Origin: Cupriavidus pampae
GTDB lineage: Bacteria; Pseudomonadota; Gammaproteobacteria; Burkholderiales; Burkholderiaceae
Assembly (NCBI RefSeq): GCF_914271485.1
Contig: NZ_CAJZAG010000016.1
Coordinates: 1-64,000, forward strand
Length of the DNA: 64,000 bases
Direction: 5' to 3'
In this document: positions 36,756-45,853 of the stretch, piece after piece
How positions within the stretch are numbered: the first letter of the stretch is position 1
Layout of the letters: every line of letters starts with the position of its first letter
Program-made: the position numbers and the translations under genes
The notes under the pieces: generated by a model
Databases searched by the model: none
What the model was told of the DNA's origin: nothing
Seen by the model: the letters and a program-made list of their open reading frames with translations, nothing else

Positions 36756-36771
36756 TCAGGTGTCTACCTGA
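36756..36771 (+). promoter_or_regulatory. candidate T3SS operator, copy 3
   Basis: TCAGGTGTCTACCTGA has perfect 6-bp inverted arms with a 4-base centre. It lies 97 bp upstream of the lytic transglycosylase-sctC-sctD operon and downstream of the terminator. It shares 12 of 16 positions with the copy at 18841. Confidence 0.55.
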
Positions 36772-36868
36772 CTCGCTCCAGGTACACCGTCTGCCATCAT
36801 GACAACTCGCTGCGGACACCTCAGCGACACTAGTCTTCTCAACGCCTGGAACCCTGGAGCAACAGACA

Positions 36869-37687
36869 ATGAACGCATGGAGGAAGTCATCGCTGCGGGT
36901 GACCAAGCTTCGCGCCGCTCACCCCGGCGGCCTACATTCGCCCCCGGCATTTGAAGTCATGAGCCTTGTGCTTCTCTCGAGTCTCGTTGGGTTCCTGTTT
37001 CCGATGGAACTCCGCGCTGCGGAGTCCAACCCCATGGCAGCGGCAAGGCCAGCGACCCTCCCAACCACTTACGACGCGATCATAGAAGACGCTGCGAATC
37101 GTCATGGCGTGAGCGCCGCAATGGTGCGAGCCGTGGTGAAGGTGGAGTCCAACTTCAAGGCCGACGCTAGGTCGCCCAAGGGCGCGCTCGGCCTGATGCA
37201 ATTGCTACCGAGCACCGCGCTGGAGCTGGGCGCGACCACGTTATTCGACCCTCACACCAACATCAATGCCGGTACACGTCATCTCAAACGCTTGCTCGAT
37301 CGGTACTCCGGATCCGCGCAACTCGCGCTGGCGGCTTACAACGCTGGCCATGGCGCCGTCGAAAAATATGGTCGTACGATTCCACCGTACCCCGAGACGG
37401 AGGCCTACGTGAAGAAAGTGCTCGCGCATATGGGCTCGCCCTACCTGACCCACCCGCCAATGCCACAGCGTGCCGGTGTGGCATTGACTTCCCCTGAGCG
37501 CAATACATCGCCGCAGCTGCAGCGGATTGGTTCCTTTATCGGAACGATCCTAACTAGCGGCGGCTCGAAGTCCGCACGCACGGACAGCCCACCCACGCCA
37601 GCGGGCACCGCCGCACTCGGGCCCGCCAGCATAGTCGGTGGCGTTTGGACCAACATCGGCAACGTTGGCCATAAGGAATTTCCATGA
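36869..37687 (+). CDS. T3SS-associated lytic transglycosylase
   Basis: This is a 272-residue exported protein. GGAG upstream supports the ATG at 36869; a hydrophobic signal segment lies at residues 31-51 (MSLVLLSSLVGFLFPMELRA). The SLT domain has catalytic Glu93 (KVESNFKADA), GLMQLLP (108-114) and AAYNAGHGAV (155-164). Such IagB/IpgF/EtgA-type enzymes open peptidoglycan for needle assembly. A Pro/Ser-rich tail follows residue 190, an unusual addition. The stop overlaps sctC (ATGA). Confidence 0.9.
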   Translation: MNAWRKSSLRVTKLRAAHPGGLHSPPAFEVMSLVLLSSLVGFLFPMELRAAESNPMAAARPATLPTTYDAIIEDAANRHGVSAAMVRAVVKVESNFKADARSPKGALGLMQLLPSTALELGATTLFDPHTNINAGTRHLKRLLDRYSGSAQLALAAYNAGHGAVEKYGRTIPPYPETEAYVKKVLAHMGSPYLTHPPMPQRAGVALTSPERNTSPQLQRIGSFIGTILTSGGSKSARTDSPPTPAGTAALGPASIVGGVWTNIGNVGHKEFP

Positions 37688-39225
37688 AGACTAGACCGCC
37701 GCTTCCTCATCTCCGTGGTTCGATGGCCAGATTGAGAAAATTCGTGTTGGCGTCGTCACTAACATCCATTCTCGTTTCTGCCTCCATCTCGGCGATCGCC
37801 CACGCTAATGGCGTCGTCTCATCCGATTTCTCGTTCTCGTCGCGGGGCATCAAGCTCAGTGCTCTGCTTAAGGACATCGGTTCGAATTTCGGCATGCCAG
37901 CTGTGATTAGCCCCGAGATCAACGACACCTTCATCGGCACGATCGAAGGGAGGACAGCCCAACAGATCCTCGAAAGGCTTTCGCGACTATACAAGCTCTC
38001 TTGGTACTACGGCGGCAACATTCTGTATGTGTACAAGGCAGAGGAAATGCGCGCGGACGTTTTCAATCCGGCGCATCTTAGCGCGGAAGAAATTATTTCG
38101 TATATCCAGTCCGCCGGACTGACGAACGGTGGAGCGTGCAGCGCGCGGGCGGTGCAGGCCTTTAACGCTGTGGAGTTCTCGGGCGTTCCCATCTGCATGG
38201 AAAGAATGCTGAAGCTGTCAAAGGAAGTCGATCAAAGGCAGCTGCAGCAATCCCAGACCAAAGAGATCGTGCGCGTGTTCCCGCTGAAGTACGCCTCTGC
38301 GATCGATGTCTCGTACGCGTATAGAGATCAGCAAGTCAAGATCCCCGGCGTGGTGAGCGAGCTGCGTGAGATGATCAAGAGCCGTGGAATCGCTGCACCC
38401 ACCAACGGGGGCCAAGTGGCGCCGGCCGCGGGCACCGAGACTACTTTTTCGGCTGACACACGAAACAATGCAGTTATCGTGCGCGATCGACAGTCGAACA
38501 TGGACATCTACGCCGAACTGATCCGCCAGCTCGATCAAAAGCCGCAGCAAATCGAAGTGTCAGTCGCTATCATCGACGTCGACTCCGGAGATCTCCACGA
38601 ACTGGGCGTCGACTACAGTGGCCAGGTCTCTTTTGGCGGCGCCAAGGTCGGATTCAATCGAAGCGCGACGGAGGACAACGGTGGAACTTTTTCCGCGCTG
38701 TTGAACAATTCGGCGGAGTTCTTCGTCAAGGTAACGGCCCTCGAGCGCAATTCCAAGGCGAAGATTCTATCTCGGCCGTCGATCGTGACCCTCAACAACG
38801 TGCAGGCCGTGCTTGATCGCAGTACGACCTTTTATACCAAGCTCGAAGGAGAACGCGTTGCGGATCTCGCCTCCGTCTCGACTGGTTCGCTCCTGCGCGT
38901 TACGCCGCGGATCGTCGATGGCGAGAGCCACAAGGAGGTCCTTCTTACGCTTGATATTCAAGATGGCCGCCAGGAGGGTGTCACCAACAACATTGAGCGT
39001 CTGCCGCAGGTCAAGAACTCGGGCATCGCCACACAGGCAATCCTCAAGCCAGGACAGAGCCTGCTGCTAGGCGGCTTTGTTGAGGAGAAGCATCGCGAAG
39101 GCACCACCAAGATCCCGCTGCTCGGGGATCTTCCGTTGATCGGCAGCCTTTTCCGAAGCCACGCGAAGGAATCGGCGAGCATGGTCCGACTCTTCGTCAT
39201 CAGGGCAGAACCTCATGCAACCTGA
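37684..39225 (+). CDS. sctC: T3SS outer-membrane secretin
   Basis: This is a 513-residue protein. AAGGA precedes the ATG, which overlaps the previous stop. A signal peptide ends near residue 42 (ISAIAHANG). N0/N1 and N3 domains lie in residues 45-260. The secretin core (residues 280-510) includes VSVAIIDVDSGDLHELGVDY and the conserved end LLLGGFVEEKHREGTTKIPL plus IPLLGDLPLIGSLF. It forms the outer ring and matches SsaC, InvG and YscC. No pilotin gene is seen in the window. Confidence 0.97.
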   Translation: MKTRPPLPHLRGSMARLRKFVLASSLTSILVSASISAIAHANGVVSSDFSFSSRGIKLSALLKDIGSNFGMPAVISPEINDTFIGTIEGRTAQQILERLSRLYKLSWYYGGNILYVYKAEEMRADVFNPAHLSAEEIISYIQSAGLTNGGACSARAVQAFNAVEFSGVPICMERMLKLSKEVDQRQLQQSQTKEIVRVFPLKYASAIDVSYAYRDQQVKIPGVVSELREMIKSRGIAAPTNGGQVAPAAGTETTFSADTRNNAVIVRDRQSNMDIYAELIRQLDQKPQQIEVSVAIIDVDSGDLHELGVDYSGQVSFGGAKVGFNRSATEDNGGTFSALLNNSAEFFVKVTALERNSKAKILSRPSIVTLNNVQAVLDRSTTFYTKLEGERVADLASVSTGSLLRVTPRIVDGESHKEVLLTLDIQDGRQEGVTNNIERLPQVKNSGIATQAILKPGQSLLLGGFVEEKHREGTTKIPLLGDLPLIGSLFRSHAKESASMVRLFVIRAEPHAT

Positions 39226-40531
39226 CATTGCCGTCGATGCAGTTCCCGCCAATGGTACCGCCCTGGAATCTGCAGGCGGCGAGCCACTCCAAGCTCCAGT
39301 CGAATGCGTAGCCTATCAACTGAAGTTCCTGTCCGGTCCCCTGCTGGGACATTCGCTTGCATTGCCGGAAGGCGACTTCCTGATGGGGCCGATGGACGCC
39401 GACGTCCACGCGGAGACCGAGGGGCGCCATAGCGCACTGTTCTCGACCTCGAGGAACGGGGTCGCGCTGATGACATCCGCCCCTTGTTGGATCGATGGCC
39501 GGCGAACGAGAAAGCTGCCTAACCCGCTGCCCTGCCAGACGCCGATCGATATCGACGGCATTACCGTCGCCCTCGCGCCCGCGCGGGACACGGTGACCCC
39601 AGACACCGTGCCCCGCCGGCGCGACGGTGTGCGCTGGCGCCGCCGCTTGCGCCGCGTGGCAACGACGACCCTGGCCCTGGCGCTATCGTACCTGACCGGA
39701 ATGGGCGTGTGGCAGTATGCCAATCAAATGCCGCGCGAGATTACAAAAGACGCCGGCGCCGCCGCGACCGACAGTTGGCAGGAAGCCGCAAGCAAGCTCG
39801 GGATTAAGACCGGGCATACGGTGTCCGGTGCAGTATCTCTGTCGGGACAGTGCACGGCTTCCGAACAGCGCGACCGTGTCATTAAACTGCTGCGGAGCGC
39901 CCACATGCCTTACGTGGACAGCACGCTTTGTCAGGACGAAATCGAGCGTAACGTCAGGGCGGCGCTGCGAATGCACGGCTACGCCGACGTCAAGGTCGCG
40001 CCGGGAAACCAGTACGGCACGGTCTTTATCATGGGCCGCATCCTGTCAGACGATCGCTGGAAAGGCGCCGTAGCTACGCTATCAAAGATCAGGGGGCTTC
40101 AGACCTGGAGCGTGGAGGACGATAGCGCATCGCACGTCCGGCGCCTGATAGAGGTGCTCAGGCGGTCACACATGGGAAACAAGCTCAGCGTGGCGCGCGA
40201 AAACAATTTGGTGCTGCTAACGGGCACGCTATCGGAAGACGAGCGACAAAGGCTCGACACGACCATCGCGAAGTTCTCGGCTGAGCATCCCGACGCCAGT
40301 CGTGTGATCTACCAAAACATTCCTTCGGCGAGCGTGCAGACGTCGGTGTTCTCGTCCCCCGTCGTCAGCTTCGGGGAGCGAAACAAAGCCGCGTTCATCG
40401 ATCTTGCAAACGGCACTCGTGTCACGGCAGGCAGCCGCCTTCCGTCAGGCTATCTCATCGCGCAGATGGACCGTCAGGGCATTGAACTCGAGCGGGACGG
40501 GGACGTCATCTACATGCCGCTGAATCTCTGA
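39215..40531 (+). CDS. sctD: T3SS inner-membrane ring protein SctD
   Basis: This is a 438-residue protein overlapping sctC by 11 bases. A cytosolic FHA-like domain (residues about 28-120) is followed by one membrane helix (residues 147-168, TTLALALSYLTGMGVWQYAN) and periplasmic ring modules. It matches SsaD/YscD in layout. It ends the operon. The next 380 bases (40532-40913) hold no gene I can support. Confidence 0.92.
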   Translation: MQPDIAVDAVPANGTALESAGGEPLQAPVECVAYQLKFLSGPLLGHSLALPEGDFLMGPMDADVHAETEGRHSALFSTSRNGVALMTSAPCWIDGRRTRKLPNPLPCQTPIDIDGITVALAPARDTVTPDTVPRRRDGVRWRRRLRRVATTTLALALSYLTGMGVWQYANQMPREITKDAGAAATDSWQEAASKLGIKTGHTVSGAVSLSGQCTASEQRDRVIKLLRSAHMPYVDSTLCQDEIERNVRAALRMHGYADVKVAPGNQYGTVFIMGRILSDDRWKGAVATLSKIRGLQTWSVEDDSASHVRRLIEVLRRSHMGNKLSVARENNLVLLTGTLSEDERQRLDTTIAKFSAEHPDASRVIYQNIPSASVQTSVFSSPVVSFGERNKAAFIDLANGTRVTAGSRLPSGYLIAQMDRQGIELERDGDVIYMPLNL

Positions 40532-40913
40532 AACACCCTTGCAAACGGTAGCCGTCCAACGGACAGCGTTCTTAACGACGGCGTTGCCTTCAGGCGCCAG
40601 TCGAGTTTTGACGTTCTACCGCTGAGGGTGATCCGGATCCGCTCCAACGGAATATAGATACTCCGTCCCGCTTTCATCGATACTGGTAGGGCTGGCGGCT
40701 TGCTGCCAGCGAAGGCGGGACATGCACCCGTGGACTACGAACATTCCGACCCAAACGCCTGGACGTTTACCGCTTTAGCTCCGAGTCCCCGGGTGCGCTT
40801 GCGCTCGATAACGAATACTCAGGGTTCGCCGTCGCACCGGCTTACTATATTGCCTTCGCTGATCGCAAGCATGCATGTCCCTGCCAAGTAATCTATCACT
40901 TGTGGAGGTTCAC

Positions 40914-41053
40914 ATGGCAACTCTGTTGAACCAGCAATTCAAGGCCTTCGTCGGCATCGACTGGGCAGATACCAAACATGACGTTTGCCTTCAACCAGCC
41001 GGTGTGGACAGGCGGGAGTTTGACTGCATCGCCCACCAGGTTGCACGCATTGA
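40914..41053 (+). pseudogene. IS110-family transposase, N-terminal fragment
   Basis: GGAGG precedes the ATG. The first 46 residues (FKAFVGIDWADTKHDVCLQP) match the DEDD-transposase N-terminus with the first catalytic Asp. The reading is cut by the tip of the IS3-family element at 41054, and the rest is not found nearby. Confidence 0.8.
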
Positions 41054-41092
41054 TGAACCGCCCCGGGTTTCGTGGAGGCCCCGTGGCTTGAG

Positions 41093-41998
41093 TCAGGCCG
41101 ATATGGCCTGCTGCTCAAGTTGGCAATAATAGTTGGCTTCGTACTCCGCTGGCGGCACGTATCCCAGCGGTGCCATCAGGCGGTGATGGTTGAACCAGGA
41201 TACCCATTCGAGCGTCGCCATTTCCACTGATTCCTTGGTTCTCCAGGGCGCTCAGCGGTGGATCAACTCAGCTTTGTATAGCCCATTGATCGTCTCCGCC
41301 AGCGCGTTATCGTAGGAGTCGCCTTTGCTGCCGACAGAAGGCTCAATGCCGGCCTCAGCCAAGCGCTCGCTGTACCGAATGCTGACGTATTGCGAACCGC
41401 GATCGGAATGGCAGATCAGTGCATCGTCGCGCCCGGGCCGCCTGGCGTACAGGGCTTGCTCTAGGGCATCGAGCACAAAGTCCGTTCGCATCGAACTGCT
41501 TACCCGCCAGCCAACGATGCGCCGGGCAAACACGTCGATCACAAACGCGACATACAGCCAACCCTGCCAAGTCGAAACATACGTAAAGTCCGAAACCCAT
41601 AGTTGGTTTGGCCGCTGCGCGCTGAACTGCCCCTTGACCAGGTCCAGTGGGCACGGCGCTTTGGCATCGCCGACCGTGGTGCGCACCACCTTGCCTCGCA
41701 TGACGCCACGCAAGCCATGGCGGCGCATCAGACGCTCCACGGTACAACGTGCCACAGGAACCTTCTCGCGCTGGAGCTGACGCCAGACCTTGTCGGCCCC
41801 ATAGACCTGCATGTTGGACTGCCAAACACGTTCGATGGACGGCACCAGCTCTGCGTCACGTTTTGCCCGCGCGCTGCTCAAAGCCGGATTGCGCTTTATT
41901 GCCGCGTAGCGGCGATAGCCCGACGGGGCAACCTGCAGCACCCTGCAGATCGGCTCGACCCCGAACGTGCCGCGGTGCTCATCGATAAAATCCCTCAA
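41093..41998 (-). pseudogene. IS3-family transposase orfB with premature stop
   Basis: The rve-type DDE integrase domain is intact in the first part (QLWVSDFTYV, FVIDVFARRIVGW, CHSDRGSQY, ALAETINGLYKAELIHR). A TGA at 41252-41254, where relatives have Arg, cuts off the last 52 codons. These still read APWRTKESVEMATLEWVSWF and YVPPAEYEANYY up to 41093. The Glu of the DDE triad lies before the stop, so partial activity cannot be excluded. Confidence 0.88.
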
Positions 41999-42318
41999 GA
42001 TTTGAATCGGCCGTCGAGCTCCGCCTGGGCAAAAACCGCACTGGCCAGCTTCAGGATCTCGTTGGCCTTGCGCAATTCGCGAACCTCTCGCTCAAGGTCC
42101 TTGATGCGTGTGGCTTCCGCCGTGGTTGTGCCCTCGCGCTGGCCACTGTCGCGTTCATGCTGGCGCACCCAAGTCAACAAGGTCTGCGGCGTACAGCCGA
42201 TCTTCGCCGCGATCGACACCACCGCAGCCCACAGCGATTCGTGCTCGCCACGATGCTCGGACACCATACGTACTGCACGTTCGCGAACCTCGGGGGAAAA
42301 CTTCACTGACTTCTTCAT
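41995..42318 (-). CDS. IS3-family transposase orfA
   Basis: This is a 107-residue helix-turn-helix protein starting MKKSVKFSPEVRERAVRMV, with a leucine-zipper-like C-terminus (IKDLEREVRELRKANEILK). It overlaps orfB by 4 bases, where relatives make the fused transposase by -1 frameshifting. The frame is open to 42351; the ATG at 42318 fits the family start. Confidence 0.9.
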   Translation of the reverse strand: MKKSVKFSPEVRERAVRMVSEHRGEHESLWAAVVSIAAKIGCTPQTLLTWVRQHERDSGQREGTTTAEATRIKDLEREVRELRKANEILKLASAVFAQAELDGRFKS

Positions 42319-42392
42319 GGCTCCATAATGGGATGGTCCCCTCCACCCCACGAGCGAGCTACGCTGTGGGTACCATCTTTTCGGAGGTTGTC

Positions 42393-43352
42393 ATGCAAAG
42401 CGTAACGTTGGTTGGAATAGATCTCGGTAAGCACTCGTTTCATCTTCACGGTCAAGACGGGCATGGCAAGGCTGTATTTCGTAAGAAGATGAACCGCAAG
42501 CAGCTATTCGAATTCTTCGCCACGTTCCACACCTGCTTGGTGGCTATGGAAGCATGCGCTGGCGCCCACTACATGGCGCGCAAGCTGAGCGCATTCGGGC
42601 ACCGGGTTAAACTCATCTCGCCGCAGTTTGTGCGTCCATTCGTCAAGAGTAACAAGAACGACTTCGTGGATGCGGAGGCCATTTGCGAAGCCGCATCTCG
42701 TCCAGCCATGCGGTTCGTAACTCCGAAGTCCGAGTCACAACAGATACACGGGCTCCTGCTTGAATTCGGCATCAGCATACCGGTGGGCAAGGCCGCCATT
42801 ACCAAGCTGCCTGCTGTACTCGCCGAGCACCCGTTGCCGCCACACTTTGTCAGAACGATCGAGCGCCTGCATAGACACTTCAAGTATCTCGGCGATGAGA
42901 TCGCCGAAACCGAGAGGGAGATTGACCAGCAGCTCGCCGACGATGACCTCGGCCAGCGTCTGTTGAGCATTCCTGGAGTAGGCCCTATCACGGCTAGCGT
43001 TTTGACGTCAGAGATGGGGGACGGCAAGCAGTATGGCTGCAGCCGAGACTTCTCGGCGTCTATCGGACTGGTGCCAAGTCAGTACAGTACTGGCGGCAAG
43101 GCAAATCTGCTCGGGATCAGCAAGAGAGGCAATAAGAATATTCGGCGGCTACTGGTGCCGTGTGCCAGGTCCTACATGAAAAATCTGGACCGCCAGACCG
43201 GCTGTCTTGCGGACTGGGTGCGGACCATGCTCGCGCGCCGGCACTCCAATGTTGTTGCCTGCGCACTGGCCAACAAGCTCGGTCGAATAGCCTGGACGCT
43301 GGCGACGCGCAATACCGTATTCGATGCACGGGCGATGCCCGTGTCAGCCTAA
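42393..43352 (+). CDS. IS110-family transposase with internal deletion
   Basis: The ATG at 42393 gives 319 residues. Catalytic-type residues are visible in GIDLGKHSF, MEACAGAHY and NDFVDAEAI, and the C-terminal transposase_20 domain is present (LLSIPGVGPITASVL, SRDFSASIGLVPSQ). Between FVTPKSESQQ and IHGLLLEFGI about 20 residues normally present are missing in frame. It is therefore shorter than the usual 340 or so and may be inactive. Confidence 0.88.
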   Translation: MQSVTLVGIDLGKHSFHLHGQDGHGKAVFRKKMNRKQLFEFFATFHTCLVAMEACAGAHYMARKLSAFGHRVKLISPQFVRPFVKSNKNDFVDAEAICEAASRPAMRFVTPKSESQQIHGLLLEFGISIPVGKAAITKLPAVLAEHPLPPHFVRTIERLHRHFKYLGDEIAETEREIDQQLADDDLGQRLLSIPGVGPITASVLTSEMGDGKQYGCSRDFSASIGLVPSQYSTGGKANLLGISKRGNKNIRRLLVPCARSYMKNLDRQTGCLADWVRTMLARRHSNVVACALANKLGRIAWTLATRNTVFDARAMPVSA

Positions 43353-43461
43353 CCTATCGATCAATTTGCAGTCTACCCACCTGGCTTTGCGATCGCTGAA
43401 ATGATGACGTGAACGGCACAACAGCCTGACGGAAAACCTGTTGAGAGAATTGGCCTTCGAA

Positions 43462-43639
43462 GCCGCCTCCATTTTTAGGACCATCAGGCGCGAATCTCAT
43501 CGTGGCGCGGGGACTCGTCCCAACGACGCCGGATAGATTTGGGCAAGCCAACTACGAAGTCAGAATCGGCATTGCAAAAACGGAGGGGACCATAGATTCT
43601 CTCAAGAGTTGGAGCCTCCTCAAATCCCGGGGCGGTTCA
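43462..43639 (-). repeat. right copy of the 180-bp inverted repeat
   Basis: This is the reverse complement of 89-270 with scattered differences. The outer tip at 43639 reads TGAACCGCCCCGGG on the minus strand, identical over 14 bases to the tip of the IS3 element at 41054. The stretch 43353-43461 between the IS110 gene and this repeat holds no gene. Confidence 0.75.
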
Positions 43640-43918
43640 GTCACGAAGCGATGGCAAAGACGGGTAAGACCGTGGTTGGCACAGCCCGCGCCGGGTGAGG
43701 CACCAAGAGTGCGTGTAAGCGATCGAGGTGTGGGTGGCGGACGTAAATTGCATGGTAGTCGGACTCCAATGCTCACCTGCCCTTCGCCAGGTGCAATCGG
43801 ATGACTCCTGCTGGTAATGCTTCCGATTGCTCGCATGGCTCCCGTGAGCGCAAACGAATCAATGGAGAGAAGCCGGGCGCCCTCCGTCGTTCTCCTGCCT
43901 GTTCGCCGAGTGCGGTAC
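43640..43918 (+). other. no gene recognised
   Basis: This stretch lies between the right inverted repeat and the CesT-type chaperone gene. Open frames on both strands are short and Arg/Pro-rich, with no family features. It may include the end of the T3SS-adjacent unit. Confidence 0.4.
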
Positions 43919-44347
43919 CTAGACTTTTTCCTGGTATGCTCCTAATTTCCGCATCCACTCAATCTGGTCGACAATGAAGCGGCCGAACACCTCCTGCATC
44001 GACGCGAGCGACAGCCCGCTAAGTGATAAGGATAAATGCATCACGACCATGCCACTCGATTCGTCGAGAGACAATATGCCCTCGCGCTGCCTGAGTGCGA
44101 TGAGGCTTGATGCCAGCATGCTTCGCAGCACGCTGGCATCAAGGTTCTCGGGAAGCGTCTCGGCAATCATGCCGATCATAACCAGACAGTGCCGCTCCTC
44201 GTCTTTTCGAAACGTAATTGGCCTGCTGGCATCGATGCAAAGATGACATAGACCGTCTGCGTCGAACGTGAGGTCTGTAATGCCAATCGCTGTACCGAAT
44301 TCGGCCAGCAATTGATCAAATGAGTCGAGATTTTTCACTAGTACCAC
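43919..44347 (-). CDS. CesT/Tir-family type III chaperone
   Basis: This 142-residue acidic protein starts at a GTG preceded by GGGAAGG. It has the CesT fold order: helix (LDSFDQLLAEFGTAIGI), strand (LTFDADGLCHLCID), strands around HCLVMIGMIAETLPEN, and a C-terminal helix. CesT-family proteins are homodimers that bind the N-terminal region of effectors. It lies 57 bases downstream of the 482-residue membrane protein gene on the same strand, which is its likely client. Confidence 0.82.
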   Translation of the reverse strand: MVLVKNLDSFDQLLAEFGTAIGITDLTFDADGLCHLCIDASRPITFRKDEERHCLVMIGMIAETLPENLDASVLRSMLASSLIALRQREGILSLDESSGMVVMHLSLSLSGLSLASMQEVFGRFIVDQIEWMRKLGAYQEKV

Positions 44348-44404
44348 TGACGCCTTCCCATTGTTTTTTGAACAAAGATCGTTTCAACGCGATCGCGCAC
44401 AAAT

Positions 44405-45853
44405 TTAATTATCCGATGGTGCATCAATGCGCTGACGGGCTCCGGAACTAGCGACCAGATGGCGGATCTGTCGCTCCATGAACCGGTCCATTCGGTCCAT
44501 GATCAACGGGTTTCCCGAGTACTGGGCAAGCTTGTGAAGAGCGAAGTATTTGCGGCTCAATCCTATATCCGTGAGGACCGCCTTTACCAATTTCCTCGCG
44601 AGCGTGGCCTCGGAGGACCGGCGGGCAAGCATCTCCACGGTCATGCTGACGTCCTTGTCGAGTTGGCGACTTCTGGCCATCGTGGCATCGGCGTCCGGTG
44701 CGGCCACATTCCGATTCTTGTGTGAAAGATAGCCTTGCCAGATCGCACCAGCGATCAAGGAAACAACTGCACCTCCCACTAGGAGCCAAGGGTTAGCGCC
44801 CAAAACTATGATGGCCACCAGCGTAGCGGCACCACATGAGGCCGAAACTACGCCGTACGCGATCCGGCGTTTGGCATCCTTCAATTCATTGGATTCCTTG
44901 GACTCATTGTTGAGTGCCTGCGCCAGCAATCGTCTCGAAACCTGCATAGCCTCGAAGATCCCCGAACTCACGGCAACATGTCGCTCGTAGCGGGCGGCGC
45001 GCAACGCTCCTTCGATACAGCCCGGCCCATACTGCTTACGCTCGGCTAAGACTGCCTTTACACCACCAGTTTCCTGTGATTGGGCCACGCAACGATCCAA
45101 GTTGCGGGCAACGCTCGCGATCTTGCCCAATACCTTCCCGCTTTTTTGGACGTCTGCCCTCGCCACATGATAAGACAGGCCTCCGATCACGATATTTGCG
45201 ACGCCCATCCCGACGACCGCCGCCGCGCCCCCAACCGATGCCGACACCGCGTGTGTGATCAGCTTACCGGTAATGCTGGCGACGTTCCCGGCCTGCAGCA
45301 CCACATCTCTCAGAAATGCGACGCGATAGCCAAGATATTTTCCTTCCACGTTATCAAGTGTTCTCGCCTCTTCACACGCGATCATGGCGGCGAAGCCGGA
45401 CTCCATATCTGTGGCGACCGTAGCAACGGAATCAATAACGGCCCAATCTTCGGGGACCGGTCTAACATGCCGATGCCGAAATCTGTCAGCAAGCGCATAC
45501 AGTCTATTTCTCTCGTCAATATTGCTGTTAACATGTTCGCGATTCTCAGCCATTTCACTGACAGCTTTGTAGAAATTTTTTATGCCGATCGGTATCTGGA
45601 TTGCAGACATGATTAAGCCAATTCCGGCCAAGATGTCGCTGGACAATGCAACTTTGTCAACTTGGATGGGAGGCGCCCTGCCAAATAGCGCTGTAACCTT
45701 GTTCACGAAGTCGCCGGCAGTAGAAAGCGCTGCACGGGCTGCCGACACCGTTGTCCAGGCACCATAATACGCGACATAGAACCGTCCCATGGAAGCCTGT
45801 GGCTTCGGTAGGGCATCCAACGGCGATGCGCAGTAATTGATCGCACCTATCAT
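44405..45853 (-). CDS. putative membrane-inserting type III effector
   Basis: I chose the ATG at 45853 (MIGAINYCASPLDALPK), preceded by GGAG. The 18 codons further upstream (RRYRALDVRMLL) look like IS3 orfB debris fused in frame. The 482-residue protein has two hydrophobic clusters. One is near residues 200-230 (ASVGGAAAVVGMGVANIVIGG) and one is a hairpin near 340-380 (ATLVAIIVLGANPWLLVGGA). Polar helical regions lie between them. There is no signal peptide. The adjacent CesT-type chaperone argues strongly for secretion through the T3SS. No family is recognised. Confidence 0.68.
   Translation of the reverse strand: MIGAINYCASPLDALPKPQASMGRFYVAYYGAWTTVSAARAALSTAGDFVNKVTALFGRAPPIQVDKVALSSDILAGIGLIMSAIQIPIGIKNFYKAVSEMAENREHVNSNIDERNRLYALADRFRHRHVRPVPEDWAVIDSVATVATDMESGFAAMIACEEARTLDNVEGKYLGYRVAFLRDVVLQAGNVASITGKLITHAVSASVGGAAAVVGMGVANIVIGGLSYHVARADVQKSGKVLGKIASVARNLDRCVAQSQETGGVKAVLAERKQYGPGCIEGALRAARYERHVAVSSGIFEAMQVSRRLLAQALNNESKESNELKDAKRRIAYGVVSASCGAATLVAIIVLGANPWLLVGGAVVSLIAGAIWQGYLSHKNRNVAAPDADATMARSRQLDKDVSMTVEMLARRSSEATLARKLVKAVLTDIGLSRKYFALHKLAQYSGNPLIMDRMDRFMERQIRHLVASSGARQRIDAPSDN

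Larger units (their letters stand above)
41054..42350 (-). mobile_element. IS3-family insertion sequence, inactivated
   Basis: The left tip is TGAACCGCCCCGGGTTT. The element carries orfA and orfB on the minus strand. The right tip near 42345 (TGGAGGGG part) is not clearly matched and may have been lost to the adjoining IS110. orfB has an in-frame stop. Confidence 0.8.
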
